A DNA stretch of 64,000 bases from Sulfuriferula sp047300855 (GCF_047300855.1 NZ_CP170197.1:248001-312000); one strand, 5' to 3'; shown: positions 34,578 through 43,812, counted from the first letter of the stretch. Numbers and translations are program-made. The notes: generated by a model from the sequence alone, not told the origin.

Positions 34578-35360
34578 ATGAATACAGCTGTTCCGAAATT
34601 ATCCTTGCGCAACGTCACAAAGACCTTCCCCGCAAAAGGTGGAGACGTCAATGTGCTCAACAAGCTTAGTTTTGATGTGTACGACCAGGATTTCGTAAGC
34701 ATCATCGGGCCGAGCGGATGTGGAAAGAGCACCGTGTTCAATATCATTGCAGGGCTCTTGCATCCCGATGAGGGTGAAATCCGAATGGATGGCGAGGTCG
34801 TAAACGGCCTGAGGGGAAAAGTCGGGTATATGCTGCAAAAAGACCTGCTTTTTCCCTGGCGTACCGTACTCGAAAACGTAGTTTTGGGACTTGAGGTGCG
34901 GGGTACGCCTCTGAGTGAGTCCAGGGAAATTGCGATGGAATACCTTTATACCTACGGGTTGGCCGGCTTCGAGCATGCTTATCCGAAGGCGTTGTCCGGT
35001 GGAATGAAGCAAAGGGTCGCGCTGATTCGAACGCTGATTTACGACCCGCAGGTCATTCTGTTGGACGAACCATTCTCAGCACTCGATTATCAGACGAGAC
35101 TTTATCTTGAAGGCGTCCTGGTCGAAGCCGTAGAAACATTCAAGAAGACGGTGATATTGGTAACCCATGATATTGACGAGGCTGTCGCGCTATCCAAGAG
35201 AGTCGTCGTATTAAGCTCACGCCCAGGCACAGTGAAAGCCGTTCACGAGATAGGCCTCTCACAGCGCTCCCCTATCGAGTCCCGCAGCGATCCCCGCTTT
35301 TCAGGATATTTTCATGCGCTTTGTGCAGAGCTGGACATTCAGACCAAGGTGGGGAATTGA
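34578..35360 (+). CDS. NitT/TauT-family ABC transporter ATP-binding protein
   Basis: This 260-residue ATPase is of the nitrate/sulfonate/taurine group (SsuB/TauB/NrtD-like). Walker A is GPSGCGKST near residue 41, the Q-loop MLQKDLLFPWRTV, signature LSGGMKQRVALIRTL and Walker B VILLDEPFSALD, followed by the VTHDIDEAVAL H-loop. It starts a three-gene importer with a permease and a binding protein. A sigma-54 promoter lies directly upstream, which points to nitrogen control and a nitrogen-containing substrate. Confidence 0.93.
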   Translation: MNTAVPKLSLRNVTKTFPAKGGDVNVLNKLSFDVYDQDFVSIIGPSGCGKSTVFNIIAGLLHPDEGEIRMDGEVVNGLRGKVGYMLQKDLLFPWRTVLENVVLGLEVRGTPLSESREIAMEYLYTYGLAGFEHAYPKALSGGMKQRVALIRTLIYDPQVILLDEPFSALDYQTRLYLEGVLVEAVETFKKTVILVTHDIDEAVALSKRVVVLSSRPGTVKAVHEIGLSQRSPIESRSDPRFSGYFHALCAELDIQTKVGN

Positions 35361-35362
35361 AC

Positions 35363-36220
35363 ATGGAAGAGGCATTGGCGAGACAGTCGAACGACGCCGA
35401 AAAACTTAAGCAATCTGCAAAATTTTTGACACCACAGTTAAAGGCAACCGCTTCGACCCTCTCTATCCAGCTCGGGATGGTATTCGCATTTTTGCTGATC
35501 TGGCAGTTCGTGGTTGAACGGGGTTGGATTTCAGCATTTCTTGCGGGTTCTCCGGCCGGAATTTTCAGCAAACTATTGGAGGCCGTGCACAATGGCTCTC
35601 TGTGGGATAACGCCAAAGCTACGGTGATTGAAGCTATTGCAGGTTTTCTGATTGGAAGCCTGCTAGGCTCGTTGCTCGGATTGTCTTTGTGGTACTCCTC
35701 GTTTTTCGCCCGGGTAGTGGAACCATTCATCGTCGCTATTAACAGCGTTCCGAAAATCGCTTTCGCGCCGATTGTGATCCTTTGGTTCGGCACGGGTATG
35801 GTCTCCAAGATCATGCTGGCTACTTCAATGACGTTCATCATTGCCCTGATTGCGGCCTATGAGGCGGCAAAAAATGCGGATCGCGACTTGCAGTCGCTGA
35901 TGCTGGCTTTAGGGTCGACAAAACACCAATTGTTTTTCAAGGTCGTGGTTCCTTATTCCCTTCCCGCCATCATTGCCACTTTCCGAATCAATATCGGATT
36001 CGGTTTGGTCGGAGCGGTAGTCGGGGAATTCATCTCTTCCTCGCACGGCCTCGGCCACATGATCTTCACCGCTTCTTCGTTCTACGACCTGGATACCGTT
36101 TGGGTAGGCCTCTTTACCCTGATGCTTGTCGGTTTCATTTTGTACTACGTAGTTGACCGCGTGGAGCGCCGCCTGCTTCCCTGGAAGCAGGCCGATTCAG
36201 GCCAGCGTTTTAGGGTTTAA
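35363..36220 (+). CDS. NitT/TauT-family ABC transporter permease
   Basis: This ~285-residue permease has about six membrane helices and the family EAA-like loop (YEAAKNADRDLQSLMLALGSTKHQLFFKVVVPYSLPAI). Other typical parts are AINSVPKIAFAPIVILWFGTG and GAVVGEFISSSHGLGHMI. ATG 35363 follows GGGGAA two bases after the ATPase gene; the longer frame overlaps that gene. It forms the transport channel as a homodimer. Confidence 0.93.
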   Translation: MEEALARQSNDAEKLKQSAKFLTPQLKATASTLSIQLGMVFAFLLIWQFVVERGWISAFLAGSPAGIFSKLLEAVHNGSLWDNAKATVIEAIAGFLIGSLLGSLLGLSLWYSSFFARVVEPFIVAINSVPKIAFAPIVILWFGTGMVSKIMLATSMTFIIALIAAYEAAKNADRDLQSLMLALGSTKHQLFFKVVVPYSLPAIIATFRINIGFGLVGAVVGEFISSSHGLGHMIFTASSFYDLDTVWVGLFTLMLVGFILYYVVDRVERRLLPWKQADSGQRFRV

Positions 36221-36252
36221 ATCAGTTTCTTTTCAACAAGAGGGAGAAATCC

Positions 36253-37233
36253 ATGAGCTTCAAATTTCCAAGGTTTGCCTCTGTCCTATTGATTGCTGCT
36301 TTGGCAGCAATTCCTGGTACCTCTTCGGCTGAAGTGGCACCGAAAAAGGTAATCGTTTCACAAGCGTTCCAGTCGCTGCTGTATTTGCCGTTCTATGTGG
36401 CCATGGATAAGGGATTTTTCAAAAAGGAAGGATTGGATGTGGAGAAGCAGACAGCGGGTTCGCCCAGTGTTGCGCTGGCATCAGTCATTTCCGGTAGTGC
36501 TGATTTTTCTATCCATGGCCCGGAATGGACGGCTATCGCCATTTCCAAAGGTGCGCCGTTGCAAATTGTTTCCAATGTGGTCAACCGGGCAGCTGTGTGG
36601 ATAGCAGCGCAGCCGGGTTTCAAGTATTCCAACGTGGAGAACCTAAAGGGCGAGACAATTTCGACGGGCATGATGCCTACGACGAGTACGTCGCTGTTCA
36701 TCAAGTTGATGAAGGAAAAGGGTATCGAACCTAACAAGGACCTGAAAATGATTCAGGTCCAGATTGGCTCCGAAATTGGTCCATTATTAGCCAATCAGGC
36801 CAAGGTGGCGGTGATGTACGAGCCAGGGCTTGATCAGGCTGTCAGCAAGGGTATGAACGTCATTCTCGGTTTCCCGAAAATGTATGGCCCATATGCGTTT
36901 TCTTCTGTGACAACTAAAAAAAATACCGACCCGGATGCGATTCAACGATTTGTAAACGGCATGGAATTGGCTATGCGTTATATCACTACTGATCCCGAGG
37001 GTGCCACGAAAATCGCCCAAGCCGAGTTTCCAACACTGGATCCGAAAGTGGTTGACTCAGCGGTCAAGCGCATGATTGCAGATAGTGTCTATCCGAAGAG
37101 CGTTGCCACAACGGTAGAGGCCTTTGACACAGGCATGAAAACCCAGGTTTATCTCGGCAACTTGAAAGAAATGCCGGCGTATAAGAAGGTCATTAATACG
37201 GCCTTTTCGGACAAAGCGATTGCGATGAAATAA
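36253..37233 (+). CDS. NitT/TauT-family substrate-binding protein
   Basis: This 326-residue periplasmic protein of the SsuA/THI5-like type has a signal peptide (MSFKFPRFASVLLIAALAA to SSA-EV). Visible fold segments are LLYLPFYVAMDKGFFKKEGLDVE near residue 43, GSADFSIHGPEWT near 80 and NLKGETISTGM near 130. A ribosome site (AGGGAGAAA) precedes ATG 36253. The ligand cannot be deduced; the amidase and sigma-54 context suggest an amide, a heterocycle or a nucleobase-related compound rather than a sulfonate, but the TauE-like neighbour keeps sulfonates open. Confidence 0.9.
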   Translation: MSFKFPRFASVLLIAALAAIPGTSSAEVAPKKVIVSQAFQSLLYLPFYVAMDKGFFKKEGLDVEKQTAGSPSVALASVISGSADFSIHGPEWTAIAISKGAPLQIVSNVVNRAAVWIAAQPGFKYSNVENLKGETISTGMMPTTSTSLFIKLMKEKGIEPNKDLKMIQVQIGSEIGPLLANQAKVAVMYEPGLDQAVSKGMNVILGFPKMYGPYAFSSVTTKKNTDPDAIQRFVNGMELAMRYITTDPEGATKIAQAEFPTLDPKVVDSAVKRMIADSVYPKSVATTVEAFDTGMKTQVYLGNLKEMPAYKKVINTAFSDKAIAMK

Positions 37234-37366
37234 TGTCGCCTGGTCGCACTTGCCGAACTCAGAGCGCGGTCGGGTCGGTGGCTTCACTGTCCGAACCCAT
37301 CGCGCCTGGTGTCGATCCACTCCATGCCCCAAAGCTCGGGCGACTTACCCACCATCTAAGCTCGAT

Positions 37367-38179
37367 ATGCTGACATTCGCGATTGTTTCCATTTTTGTGA
37401 CAGGCGGACTGGCAGCAGGATTTTTGACGGGCCTGCTGGGAATCGGGGGTGGAGCAGTCATGGTGCCGATTCTTTATCACTCGTTCTTGTCTTGGGGCTG
37501 GGAACCGCGGGTGGCGGTTAGCACTGCGATTGCCACAAGTCTTTCCGTCATGATTTTTAGCGGTGCCAAAACCACGTGGGAATATCGGCGCCAGGGACTG
37601 ATAGATTGGGGGTTGTTGCGCTGGGTGGTACTCGGTTCGATTGCCGGAACCGCCAGCGGTGCACATCTGATGTTGGCGGCTGACGAACGTACGATCCGGC
37701 TGGGGTTTGGGTTGTTGATGTGGCTGCTTGCCCTGCTGACAATTGCTCCCGTTTACCCGTTGAGCCGCGTTGCACAGGAAGCACCTGAACGTCGGGCCAC
37801 GTATTTCGCTGTAGGCATTTTGGCTGGACTTCTGGCGGCAATGTTTGGCGTGGGCGGTGGCGCCATACTGGTGCCGGCGCTGGTTCTGCTGGCACGCGTT
37901 TCGATACATAAGGCGATTGCCTCTTCCGCTGCCGCAATTGTATTTTCTGCATTATTGAGTACCTCGGACTACGTGTATCAAGGGTGGAGCAGCCATTCGA
38001 TAGAGACTGGAACACTTGGTTGGATATTCCTGCCGGCAATGCTGATACTGGGGGTTGCCTCCCTGATTTCGGTGCCTTACGGAACAAAGCTGGCACTACG
38101 GATGGCTCCACAGAACCTGAAATACGGGCTTGCCACCCTGCAAGCCGGCATCGGCATAAAAATTATTTTCTTTGGGTAA
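37367..38179 (+). CDS. TauE/SafE-family membrane transporter
   Basis: This ~270-residue protein with about eight membrane helices belongs to the TSUP (TauE/SafE) family. The duplicated signature is visible: GLLGIGGGAVMVPILY near residue 22 and AMFGVGGGAILVPAL near 165. ATG 37367 is the first start with a proper leading helix; the longer frame to 37250 is not protein-like. Family members export sulfite, sulfoacetate or other organic anions. Here it probably expels or imports an anion from breakdown of the compound handled by the adjacent importer and amidase. Confidence 0.88.
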   Translation: MLTFAIVSIFVTGGLAAGFLTGLLGIGGGAVMVPILYHSFLSWGWEPRVAVSTAIATSLSVMIFSGAKTTWEYRRQGLIDWGLLRWVVLGSIAGTASGAHLMLAADERTIRLGFGLLMWLLALLTIAPVYPLSRVAQEAPERRATYFAVGILAGLLAAMFGVGGGAILVPALVLLARVSIHKAIASSAAAIVFSALLSTSDYVYQGWSSHSIETGTLGWIFLPAMLILGVASLISVPYGTKLALRMAPQNLKYGLATLQAGIGIKIIFFG

Positions 38180-38199
38180 GAATAAAAAGGGTATTGAGA

Positions 38200-39555
38200 A
38201 TGGAATTGTATGAACTCGGTTTATTGGACGCGCTAAAGGGGATACGCGAGCGCAGTTTTTCCAGCGAAGAGCTGACTCGCGCCTGTCTAGCCCGAGCTGA
38301 AAGCATGGAGGACAAGATTAAGGCGTGGGAGTGGCTGGATCCGGAGTTCGCACTCCAATGCGCCCGTGAAGCCGACCGTCAGTTGGCTGACGGGCAGCCG
38401 ACCGGCTGTTTGCACGGTATCCCGTTGGGAATGAAAGATATTGTCTCGACCAGGGGGATGCCCACTTCGATGGGGTCGCCCATCTATGCCGGGCATGTTC
38501 CTTCTCAATCCGCGACTGTTGTTCAGCACCTGCACGCTGCGGGCGCGTTTGTGATGGGCAAAACAGTGACTACCGAGTTCGCCTGGCGCCATCCCGGAAA
38601 AACCCGCAATCCATGGAATCTTGGGCATACTCCCGGCGGCTCGTCGAGCGGATCGGCTGCCGCAGTTGCCGCCGGCTGCGTGCCGGCGGCATTCGGCACA
38701 CAGACGGTTGGCTCCGTCATTCGTCCTGCAGCTTATTGCGGGGTGGTGGGATACAAACCCAGCTATGGCCTTATTTCCAGAGCGGGGGTTCATCCCCTGA
38801 GTCCAACGCTGGATCATGTAGGCGTTTTCGCACGTAGAGTAGGGGATGCTGCATTCCTTGCCTCTTGCCTGACCGGTTATGATCGCGGCGATCCCCATAG
38901 TCTTTTGGTGAATCCCATGCAAGCCTGTTCCGCAGACGCCACGGAATGGGGCCAGCGGCCTCGACTTGCAGCGATACAAACACCTGTATGGGATTTGGCC
39001 GACGACGTGCAGAAAGCCATGTTCAAAAAGAACGTGGTGCAGCTTGCCGAGGCGGGCGCGGTGGTACATTGGATAGAGTTGCCGAGCTCCTTTGACCGCG
39101 CCCTTGATGTGTTGAGGACTATCCTGTTCGCCGAAGGCGCGCAAATCTACGCTCCTCTACAGGCGCAGTACCCGGGGAAAACCAGCAAGCCGCTGGATTT
39201 ACTGATAGAAACCGGGCTTAAGATTTCAGCTGTCCAATACCTTGAAGCGCTGAAGGCTGCCGAGGAAATGCGCGCGCAGCTAGCAGACTTATTCGGCAGG
39301 TTTGATGGCATTGTAACCCCCCCTGCAACAGGGGAAGCGCCGAAAACCTTGAGCGACACCGGCGATGCGAGTTTCTGCGGTATCTGGACCCTGATGGGTG
39401 TGCCGGCCATAAGCTTCCCCGTCGGGCATGGGCCAAACGGGTTACCGTTGGGCCTGCAAGTGGTGGGTCCGTATCTGAACGATAGCAAGACGTTGAAAGT
39501 GGCCGCCTGGTGCAACCAACAAATAGGATATAACGCAGGTTTTCCACTGGATTAG
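38200..39555 (+). CDS. Amidase signature family hydrolase
   Basis: This 451-residue amidase has the Ser-cisSer-Lys triad of the family: Lys in GIPLGMKDIVS near residue 78, and serines in TPGGSSSGSAAAVAAG near 147-162 and GTQTVGSVIRPAAYCGVVGYKPSYG near 167-190. ATG 38200 is 20 bp after the transporter gene; a longer frame lies inside that gene. The family covers many amides and ureido compounds. The operon (importer, exporter, amidase) suggests hydrolysis of an imported amide to release ammonia. It is not a GatA, which is encoded at the end of the window. Confidence 0.88.
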   Translation: MELYELGLLDALKGIRERSFSSEELTRACLARAESMEDKIKAWEWLDPEFALQCAREADRQLADGQPTGCLHGIPLGMKDIVSTRGMPTSMGSPIYAGHVPSQSATVVQHLHAAGAFVMGKTVTTEFAWRHPGKTRNPWNLGHTPGGSSSGSAAAVAAGCVPAAFGTQTVGSVIRPAAYCGVVGYKPSYGLISRAGVHPLSPTLDHVGVFARRVGDAAFLASCLTGYDRGDPHSLLVNPMQACSADATEWGQRPRLAAIQTPVWDLADDVQKAMFKKNVVQLAEAGAVVHWIELPSSFDRALDVLRTILFAEGAQIYAPLQAQYPGKTSKPLDLLIETGLKISAVQYLEALKAAEEMRAQLADLFGRFDGIVTPPATGEAPKTLSDTGDASFCGIWTLMGVPAISFPVGHGPNGLPLGLQVVGPYLNDSKTLKVAAWCNQQIGYNAGFPLD

Positions 39556-39606
39556 ATTCTCGTCCATAATCAGTTGAACATCAGCACATGTCGATTCCCT
39601 TTACAG

Positions 39607-39631
39607 ATTGAGCCAAATTGCTCAATTTTTT
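39607..39631 (+). terminator. Rho-independent terminator after the amidase operon
   Basis: A 7-bp stem ATTGAGC/GCTCAAT with a 6-nt loop is followed by a run of T. It lies about 50 bp after the amidase stop. The rest of the 295-bp gap to the IHF gene holds no gene; a GntR-box-like ATGCATACAAT lies at 39655-39665. Confidence 0.7.
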
Positions 39632-39850
39632 GCATCGAGCACTGATCTACTTTCATGCATACAATTTTCGTTGTTGCATAGGTCGTCGATCTATTGGGTG
39701 GATCAAACAACATAGAATATGGCGGGCCAATCTGGCACTTGATTCAACATGCGAGGTCAGCCAGCATCTGGTGATTCCGTAGGCAATGCCTGTCCCAAGG
39801 CGCGGCACCGATACTCGTTCTGAAACCAGCAAGCACGATAGAATTTGACC

Positions 39851-40159
39851 ATGACACGATCAGAACTCATTGCACGCTTGACCAGTCGCTATCCTCAACT
39901 GATCCAGAAAGATACCGAGTTGGTCGTAGCGGAGATACTCGCCGCCATTCAGATGACTTTAGCGCAGGGCAAGCGTGTTGAAATTCGCGGTTTCGGCAGC
40001 TTTGCCCTGAACTACCGTTCTCCTCGCATCGGGCGCAACCCAAAGACGGGGGAATCAGTATTGGTACCGGAAAAATGGGTTCCTCACTTCAAGGCTGGCA
40101 AGATACTTAGGGAGCGAGTTGGTCGCTTACCTCTGAAGCCACTGCATTTTCTTGAGTAA
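39851..40159 (+). CDS. Integration host factor beta-type (HU/IHF family) DNA-bending protein
   Basis: This 102-residue protein is close to IhfB: MTRSELIARLTSRYPQL at the N-terminus, RVEIRGFGSFALNYR and GRNPKTGESV in the DNA-binding arm, and VPHFKAGKILRERV at the C-terminus. ATG 39851 is preferred to TTG 39845. In most proteobacteria ihfB follows rpsA; this one stands alone among purine and decayed uracil genes, so it may be an additional copy. IHF-consensus sites are in both promoter cassettes of this window. Confidence 0.88.
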   Translation: MTRSELIARLTSRYPQLIQKDTELVVAEILAAIQMTLAQGKRVEIRGFGSFALNYRSPRIGRNPKTGESVLVPEKWVPHFKAGKILRERVGRLPLKPLHFLE

Positions 40160-40181
40160 TCTCTTTTTATATCGCTTGACG

Positions 40182-40640
40182 GTGATCGCTGGTGACTGCT
40201 GGCGGCATTCTGGTGCCTGCGATGGCTTACTGCCGTTCCACAAACTCACTCAGTGGCTCACCTATTCGTTGCTCGAACCGCTGGAAGAAAGTGGATTGAA
40301 GATCGTCGGACTGGACCAGTTAACTGGTCTGCCGGAATATCGCAATGACTGCTTGTTATTGGATTTCGATTTGCTGGTGCCGCGCAATCCGGGATTTTTT
40401 ACCGACAGCATGATGGTCGACGAAGCTGCTGTGGTGGAGTGACGTGCATTGACGGTGATTGCGCTCGACCATTTGGCACACGCGGTGCGTACCAAGTTGG
40501 ATCTGGACGCCGACGGGTTTCCGCTGGCACGCATATTGGAAGGCGGCACTTGGACTGCGTTCCGCAGGATCGCCGCGGAACGCAGGCCGGTAGTAGGCAT
40601 CCCGCCGGTACGAATCGCCAGCGATGGCACTGTTTTTTGA
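40182..40640 (+). pseudogene. URC4/Urg3 (DUF1688) C-terminal remnant with in-frame stop
   Basis: The translated frame shows the C-terminal third of the DUF1688 family: GDCWRHSGACDGLLPFHKLTQWL, GLDQLTGLPEYRN, then after a TGA at 40440-40442 RALTVIALDHL, FPLARILEGGTWTAFRRIA and SDGTVF. Both parts are in the same frame, and the TGA sits where the family has Trp in an EWRALT segment, so one G-to-A change explains it. About 250 N-terminal residues are absent; the IHF-like gene lies there instead. In yeast, URC4 acts in ribosyl-dependent uracil catabolism. Confidence 0.78.
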
Positions 40641-40664
40641 CCCTCTGTGAATCGAGAAAATGTG

Positions 40665-40745
40665 ATGACAAAAATGTTCAACCTGCTCACTCATCCACTG
40701 ATCCAGCACAAATTGACCTTCATGCGGAATGAAGAGACGAACACC
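40665..40745 (+). pseudogene. Uracil phosphoribosyltransferase (upp) N-terminal remnant
   Basis: Starting at ATG 40665 the frame reads NLLTHPLIQHKLTFMRNEET, the conserved start of uracil phosphoribosyltransferases (HPLVQHKLTLMR). Homology stops after about 27 codons, where the opposite-strand recombinase fragment begins. UPRT (URC6) works with URC1 and URC4 in yeast uracil catabolism and is clustered with them in bacteria, so this is a second relic of one locus. Confidence 0.75.
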
Positions 40746-41156
40746 GATTCCGTAGGCAAGCGACAGTGCCGTTTGATGCTTCAGGTTGCCAGACGCCGCG
40801 ATCAGGCGGCCCACTTCCTCGCGGCTTAATACTACGGGGAGTCTCTGCGGGACACGAACGGGCTGCATCTTGGCCATCAGCTCGGCACGATCGAGCGTGA
40901 CGTCGAAGAAGAACTTCAATCCGGCAATCGCGGCATTGAGCGAGATCGGCGAAGTGCCGGTATCGACGAGGTGCAACTGATACCACCTCAGATATTCTAC
41001 GGTGGCCGTATCAGGCGAGCGGCCGAGAAACCCAGCGAATCGTTTCACGGCGCGCAGGTAACCGTTTTGTGTCTTGGCAGTGAATTTGCGCATCCGCATG
41101 TCGTCGATCATGCGCTGACGCAACGGCGATATCACCGGGGATGTCGATGAGTCCAT
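40740..41156 (-). pseudogene. Tyrosine recombinase/integrase N-terminal remnant
   Basis: ATG 41156 begins a typical phage/integron-like core-binding domain: SPLRQRMIDDMRMRKFTAKTQNGYLRAVKRF, DTATVEYLRWYQLHL, and the linker LPVVLSREEVGRLI followed by ALSLAYGIGVR, the start of the catalytic domain. Beyond this Arg the frame continues into upp antisense sequence, so the catalytic Arg-His-Arg-Tyr set is lost. It resembles recombinases associated with IS91-type elements. The truncation point coincides with the upp truncation at ~40740, indicating a deletion or insertion joint. Confidence 0.75.
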
Positions 41157-41313
41157 GGCTTGCTCCTGTCAAAAAAGAGGCGGATTGCCTCATCTTCAAC
41201 ATTGGTAGTTTCCGCACCTGAGCAAAACCACCAGCGCTCGCATCACCCACTGCTGATCGCACATCACTACCGCGTGAGCGGTTTAGTCCAACGAACTTAA
41301 AGTGCCGGGAGAA

Positions 41314-43812
41314 TCAGGTCTCGATGGCTACCGGCACTGGAATCTGCACGGCGACAGCGTTGTAGATATCCACGTCGGTCTCTGGCGTGAGGATCGAGAC
41401 GATCAGGCTGTAACGAGCGGGCAGATTAAAGCGCTCCAGCTTAGGTCGGGTGCGCCACCAACCCATAGCAGGGTAGACGGCCAGATAGCCTCGGCTGGCC
41501 AAGTCGGCTGCGGTACCCGTCCACACGTCCTGGTGCAGGGAACCCTTGTGGCGTTGCTGGCCACCTAACAACCAATTCGGGTCTTTTGGGTTGACGGCCT
41601 GTTCGTCCTCTTCCAAAGCCGCAGCCGCGTTAACGCGGGCAAGGAAGTCATCAATCGATTCTTGCGCTCGTCGGACATCGAAACGCAGCCGATGGGAGGG
41701 GTAATGGAATTTGGAGGCAGTGCCGCGCGCTGATGGATTTGGTTCGATGAAGTAGGATAGCGTGACCCGCATCTGGACCTCCACCCCACCCAGCCCCTCC
41801 AGTTCCTCCTTGGGCCAGGGCAACTGGTGCAAGTGCATGTCACGGGTCTTGACCCCCTCACCTTTGAGTTTCTTATAGGGATAGAGGGCACCTTCCGCGA
41901 TCAGTGTTAGTGAGTTGGCGGCACTCCAGCGCGCACGCTCCAAGTCTGGAACCCCCCAGCCACAATGGCGGATTAGGTTTACATAGTGGTTTTTGGTGGG
42001 TTTTGCGGCTGGCAGATACATCTGCCGCATGGCATCAGGCCATTGGGCGGAGTGAACAATTAATGCCCTAATTGTTTCGGGTACGAGATCCGGGTAGGTA
42101 ACCATCAGTTGCGCGGCCATGCGAGAGCAGAGGGCCGAGGCGGCGCTGGTGGCATTGGTAGTAGTAAAAAGTCTCTCGACGGGCTTGTAATTGGTAGTCA
42201 GGAGACTGAGGCTGGGTTGCGTGGCAGCAAATCCTGCGAGCTTGCTGACATTCCCACCCTCGAAGACTACGTCAGGTTTGAGTGGCCATGCCCTGTCCCA
42301 AGTTGCAGACGTTGTGGTGAAAGGGCTGGGCTCCCCATGATTTGCCACGGGTACAAGCGCGGCGTCTTCGGTATCGATCTTTTCGGTGAATGCTCCTACG
42401 GTCAAGGCATTCCATGCTTGGCCTGGGTCATGGATCAGATTGGTAGATAGGCTAGCCGGGTAGTCCATCCAAGCGTTCTGGTCTCTGATGTTTCCAGCGG
42501 ATAGCACAAACAACCGAGGAAAAGCCCCGTTTCCATCCGCATCGGCAGCTAGCCTATCCACCATGGACGACCAAGAAGAAGGGCGACCTCTATCCCGGTA
42601 GTCGGAGGCGGTTACAGCGGAACTAAATACCCGAGCCCGATGGGGGAAATCAACTTCCGGCTGGCTAACCGCGTCCCCGAAAAGGTCTGCATGAAAATCA
42701 GCGTTTACAGGATTCCCACCCTGATTCTTAACAAGCTTTACTGATTCCAGGAGATGGTCAATTTGGATTGGGTCCGCAGCGGCTAGCGCGTCGGTCAAGT
42801 CGCCATAGGTAGCGACCCCAGCCAACCCAGTGCCATGGTTGATCTCATCGTGAGTGCCCCAGGCGGGTTTGACGGTATGCATGTCTTGTACCGTCAGCAC
42901 AGGGGCAAGAAGCAGGTGGGCTCGGTTCACGCCGCTGTCGAGTAAGCAAACACGAGGGACGTTGTCCTGATGTGGAGGGAATGTGGAACGGGCGAGTAGC
43001 TCATCCTTCCAGGCGTTCTGTTCTTCTGCCACCATGCCATCGAAGAACTCAGCTGTTTCCTTTGCCCGACGGAGCTCCGCCACGCAGTTCAAGGTCATCA
43101 CGGACTGGGAGAATTGGCGTTGCGAGCCATGCATAAGCATGACGATTCGTTCGGGGAAGTCCACGTGCCCGTCACTAACCTCACAGCCAGCCTTAGCAGC
43201 TAATTTGCGAAAATCCCCCATCACCAGGGCACGCTCGCTACGCGCAGGCAACCAGACTTCCCACCAGAAAACTTCATCAAGATTCTGCGGGAGCATTTCA
43301 AGATCATCTGTCCAGAGGGCGCGAAGCTCTGCAGATCGAATGGATTCGATGGTGTTTAGCAGAGCTGTATGCCGCGCCTTTCCATTCCTGTCTTGATTCT
43401 CATCAAGGTACTCTGCGACATATTTCTCGAAATGGGCCAACTTGCCTTCTGGCACAAATACATTGGCGTAAGTGTAGTCGCCGTCCCTGTTAATGCTCAG
43501 CAGTTCAATATGGCTGGGCTCAAAGGCAAGACTCTTAAACGCCAATTCAATGTCAGGTTGGCTTCGAAACTGAATTTGTAAGCCTAAGCCGCTTTCTAGT
43601 CCAATCTCGTGCTGCTTAGCAACCAATTCTTGTGAGGTAGATTCAATTGCCTGGAGTTGTATTTGAAGGGACTCCCCGTGTTGAATACGATTCAACTCCG
43701 GTGGAGGTTTGGACTTTCCCTGCGGCGAGGAGCGGGCGGTAAATGCTTGGGTTTTGGCGGTATCGGAAAGAATGAGGTGCGGACGCTTATTTTGTTGGGG
43801 TCGAACCGACAT
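41314..43812 (-). CDS. Subtilisin-like serine protease, IetS-type (partner of AAA ATPase)
   Basis: This ~832-residue S8 peptidase has the triad in order: Asp in RVCLLDSGVNRAH near residue 285, His in INHGTGLAG near 325 and Ser in TNATSAASALCSRMA near 575, with the oxyanion segment LFVLSAGN between. There is no signal peptide, and a ~280-residue N-terminal domain precedes the protease. The gene overlaps the upstream AAA gene by 26 bases, so both are made together. Pairs of this kind (ietA ATPase, ietS subtilase) were described as a stability system of an Agrobacterium Ti plasmid and later reported as anti-phage. ATG 43812 was chosen over TTG 43836. Confidence 0.78.
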   Translation of the reverse strand: MSVRPQQNKRPHLILSDTAKTQAFTARSSPQGKSKPPPELNRIQHGESLQIQLQAIESTSQELVAKQHEIGLESGLGLQIQFRSQPDIELAFKSLAFEPSHIELLSINRDGDYTYANVFVPEGKLAHFEKYVAEYLDENQDRNGKARHTALLNTIESIRSAELRALWTDDLEMLPQNLDEVFWWEVWLPARSERALVMGDFRKLAAKAGCEVSDGHVDFPERIVMLMHGSQRQFSQSVMTLNCVAELRRAKETAEFFDGMVAEEQNAWKDELLARSTFPPHQDNVPRVCLLDSGVNRAHLLLAPVLTVQDMHTVKPAWGTHDEINHGTGLAGVATYGDLTDALAAADPIQIDHLLESVKLVKNQGGNPVNADFHADLFGDAVSQPEVDFPHRARVFSSAVTASDYRDRGRPSSWSSMVDRLAADADGNGAFPRLFVLSAGNIRDQNAWMDYPASLSTNLIHDPGQAWNALTVGAFTEKIDTEDAALVPVANHGEPSPFTTTSATWDRAWPLKPDVVFEGGNVSKLAGFAATQPSLSLLTTNYKPVERLFTTTNATSAASALCSRMAAQLMVTYPDLVPETIRALIVHSAQWPDAMRQMYLPAAKPTKNHYVNLIRHCGWGVPDLERARWSAANSLTLIAEGALYPYKKLKGEGVKTRDMHLHQLPWPKEELEGLGGVEVQMRVTLSYFIEPNPSARGTASKFHYPSHRLRFDVRRAQESIDDFLARVNAAAALEEDEQAVNPKDPNWLLGGQQRHKGSLHQDVWTGTAADLASRGYLAVYPAMGWWRTRPKLERFNLPARYSLIVSILTPETDVDIYNAVAVQIPVPVAIET

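Noticed and set aside
40440..40442. TGA within the DUF1688 remnant as a possible recoded (selenocysteine or readthrough) codon
   Set aside because: The gene also lacks its N-terminal two thirds and no SECIS-like hairpin is apparent just downstream, so an ordinary nonsense mutation in a dead gene is simpler.
39556..41313. Second copy of the tRNA-Ala 3' end as the left attachment repeat of the element
   Set aside because: I looked for GAGGAGGATCGAACTC-like sequence here and elsewhere by eye and found none; the element end is therefore not defined.
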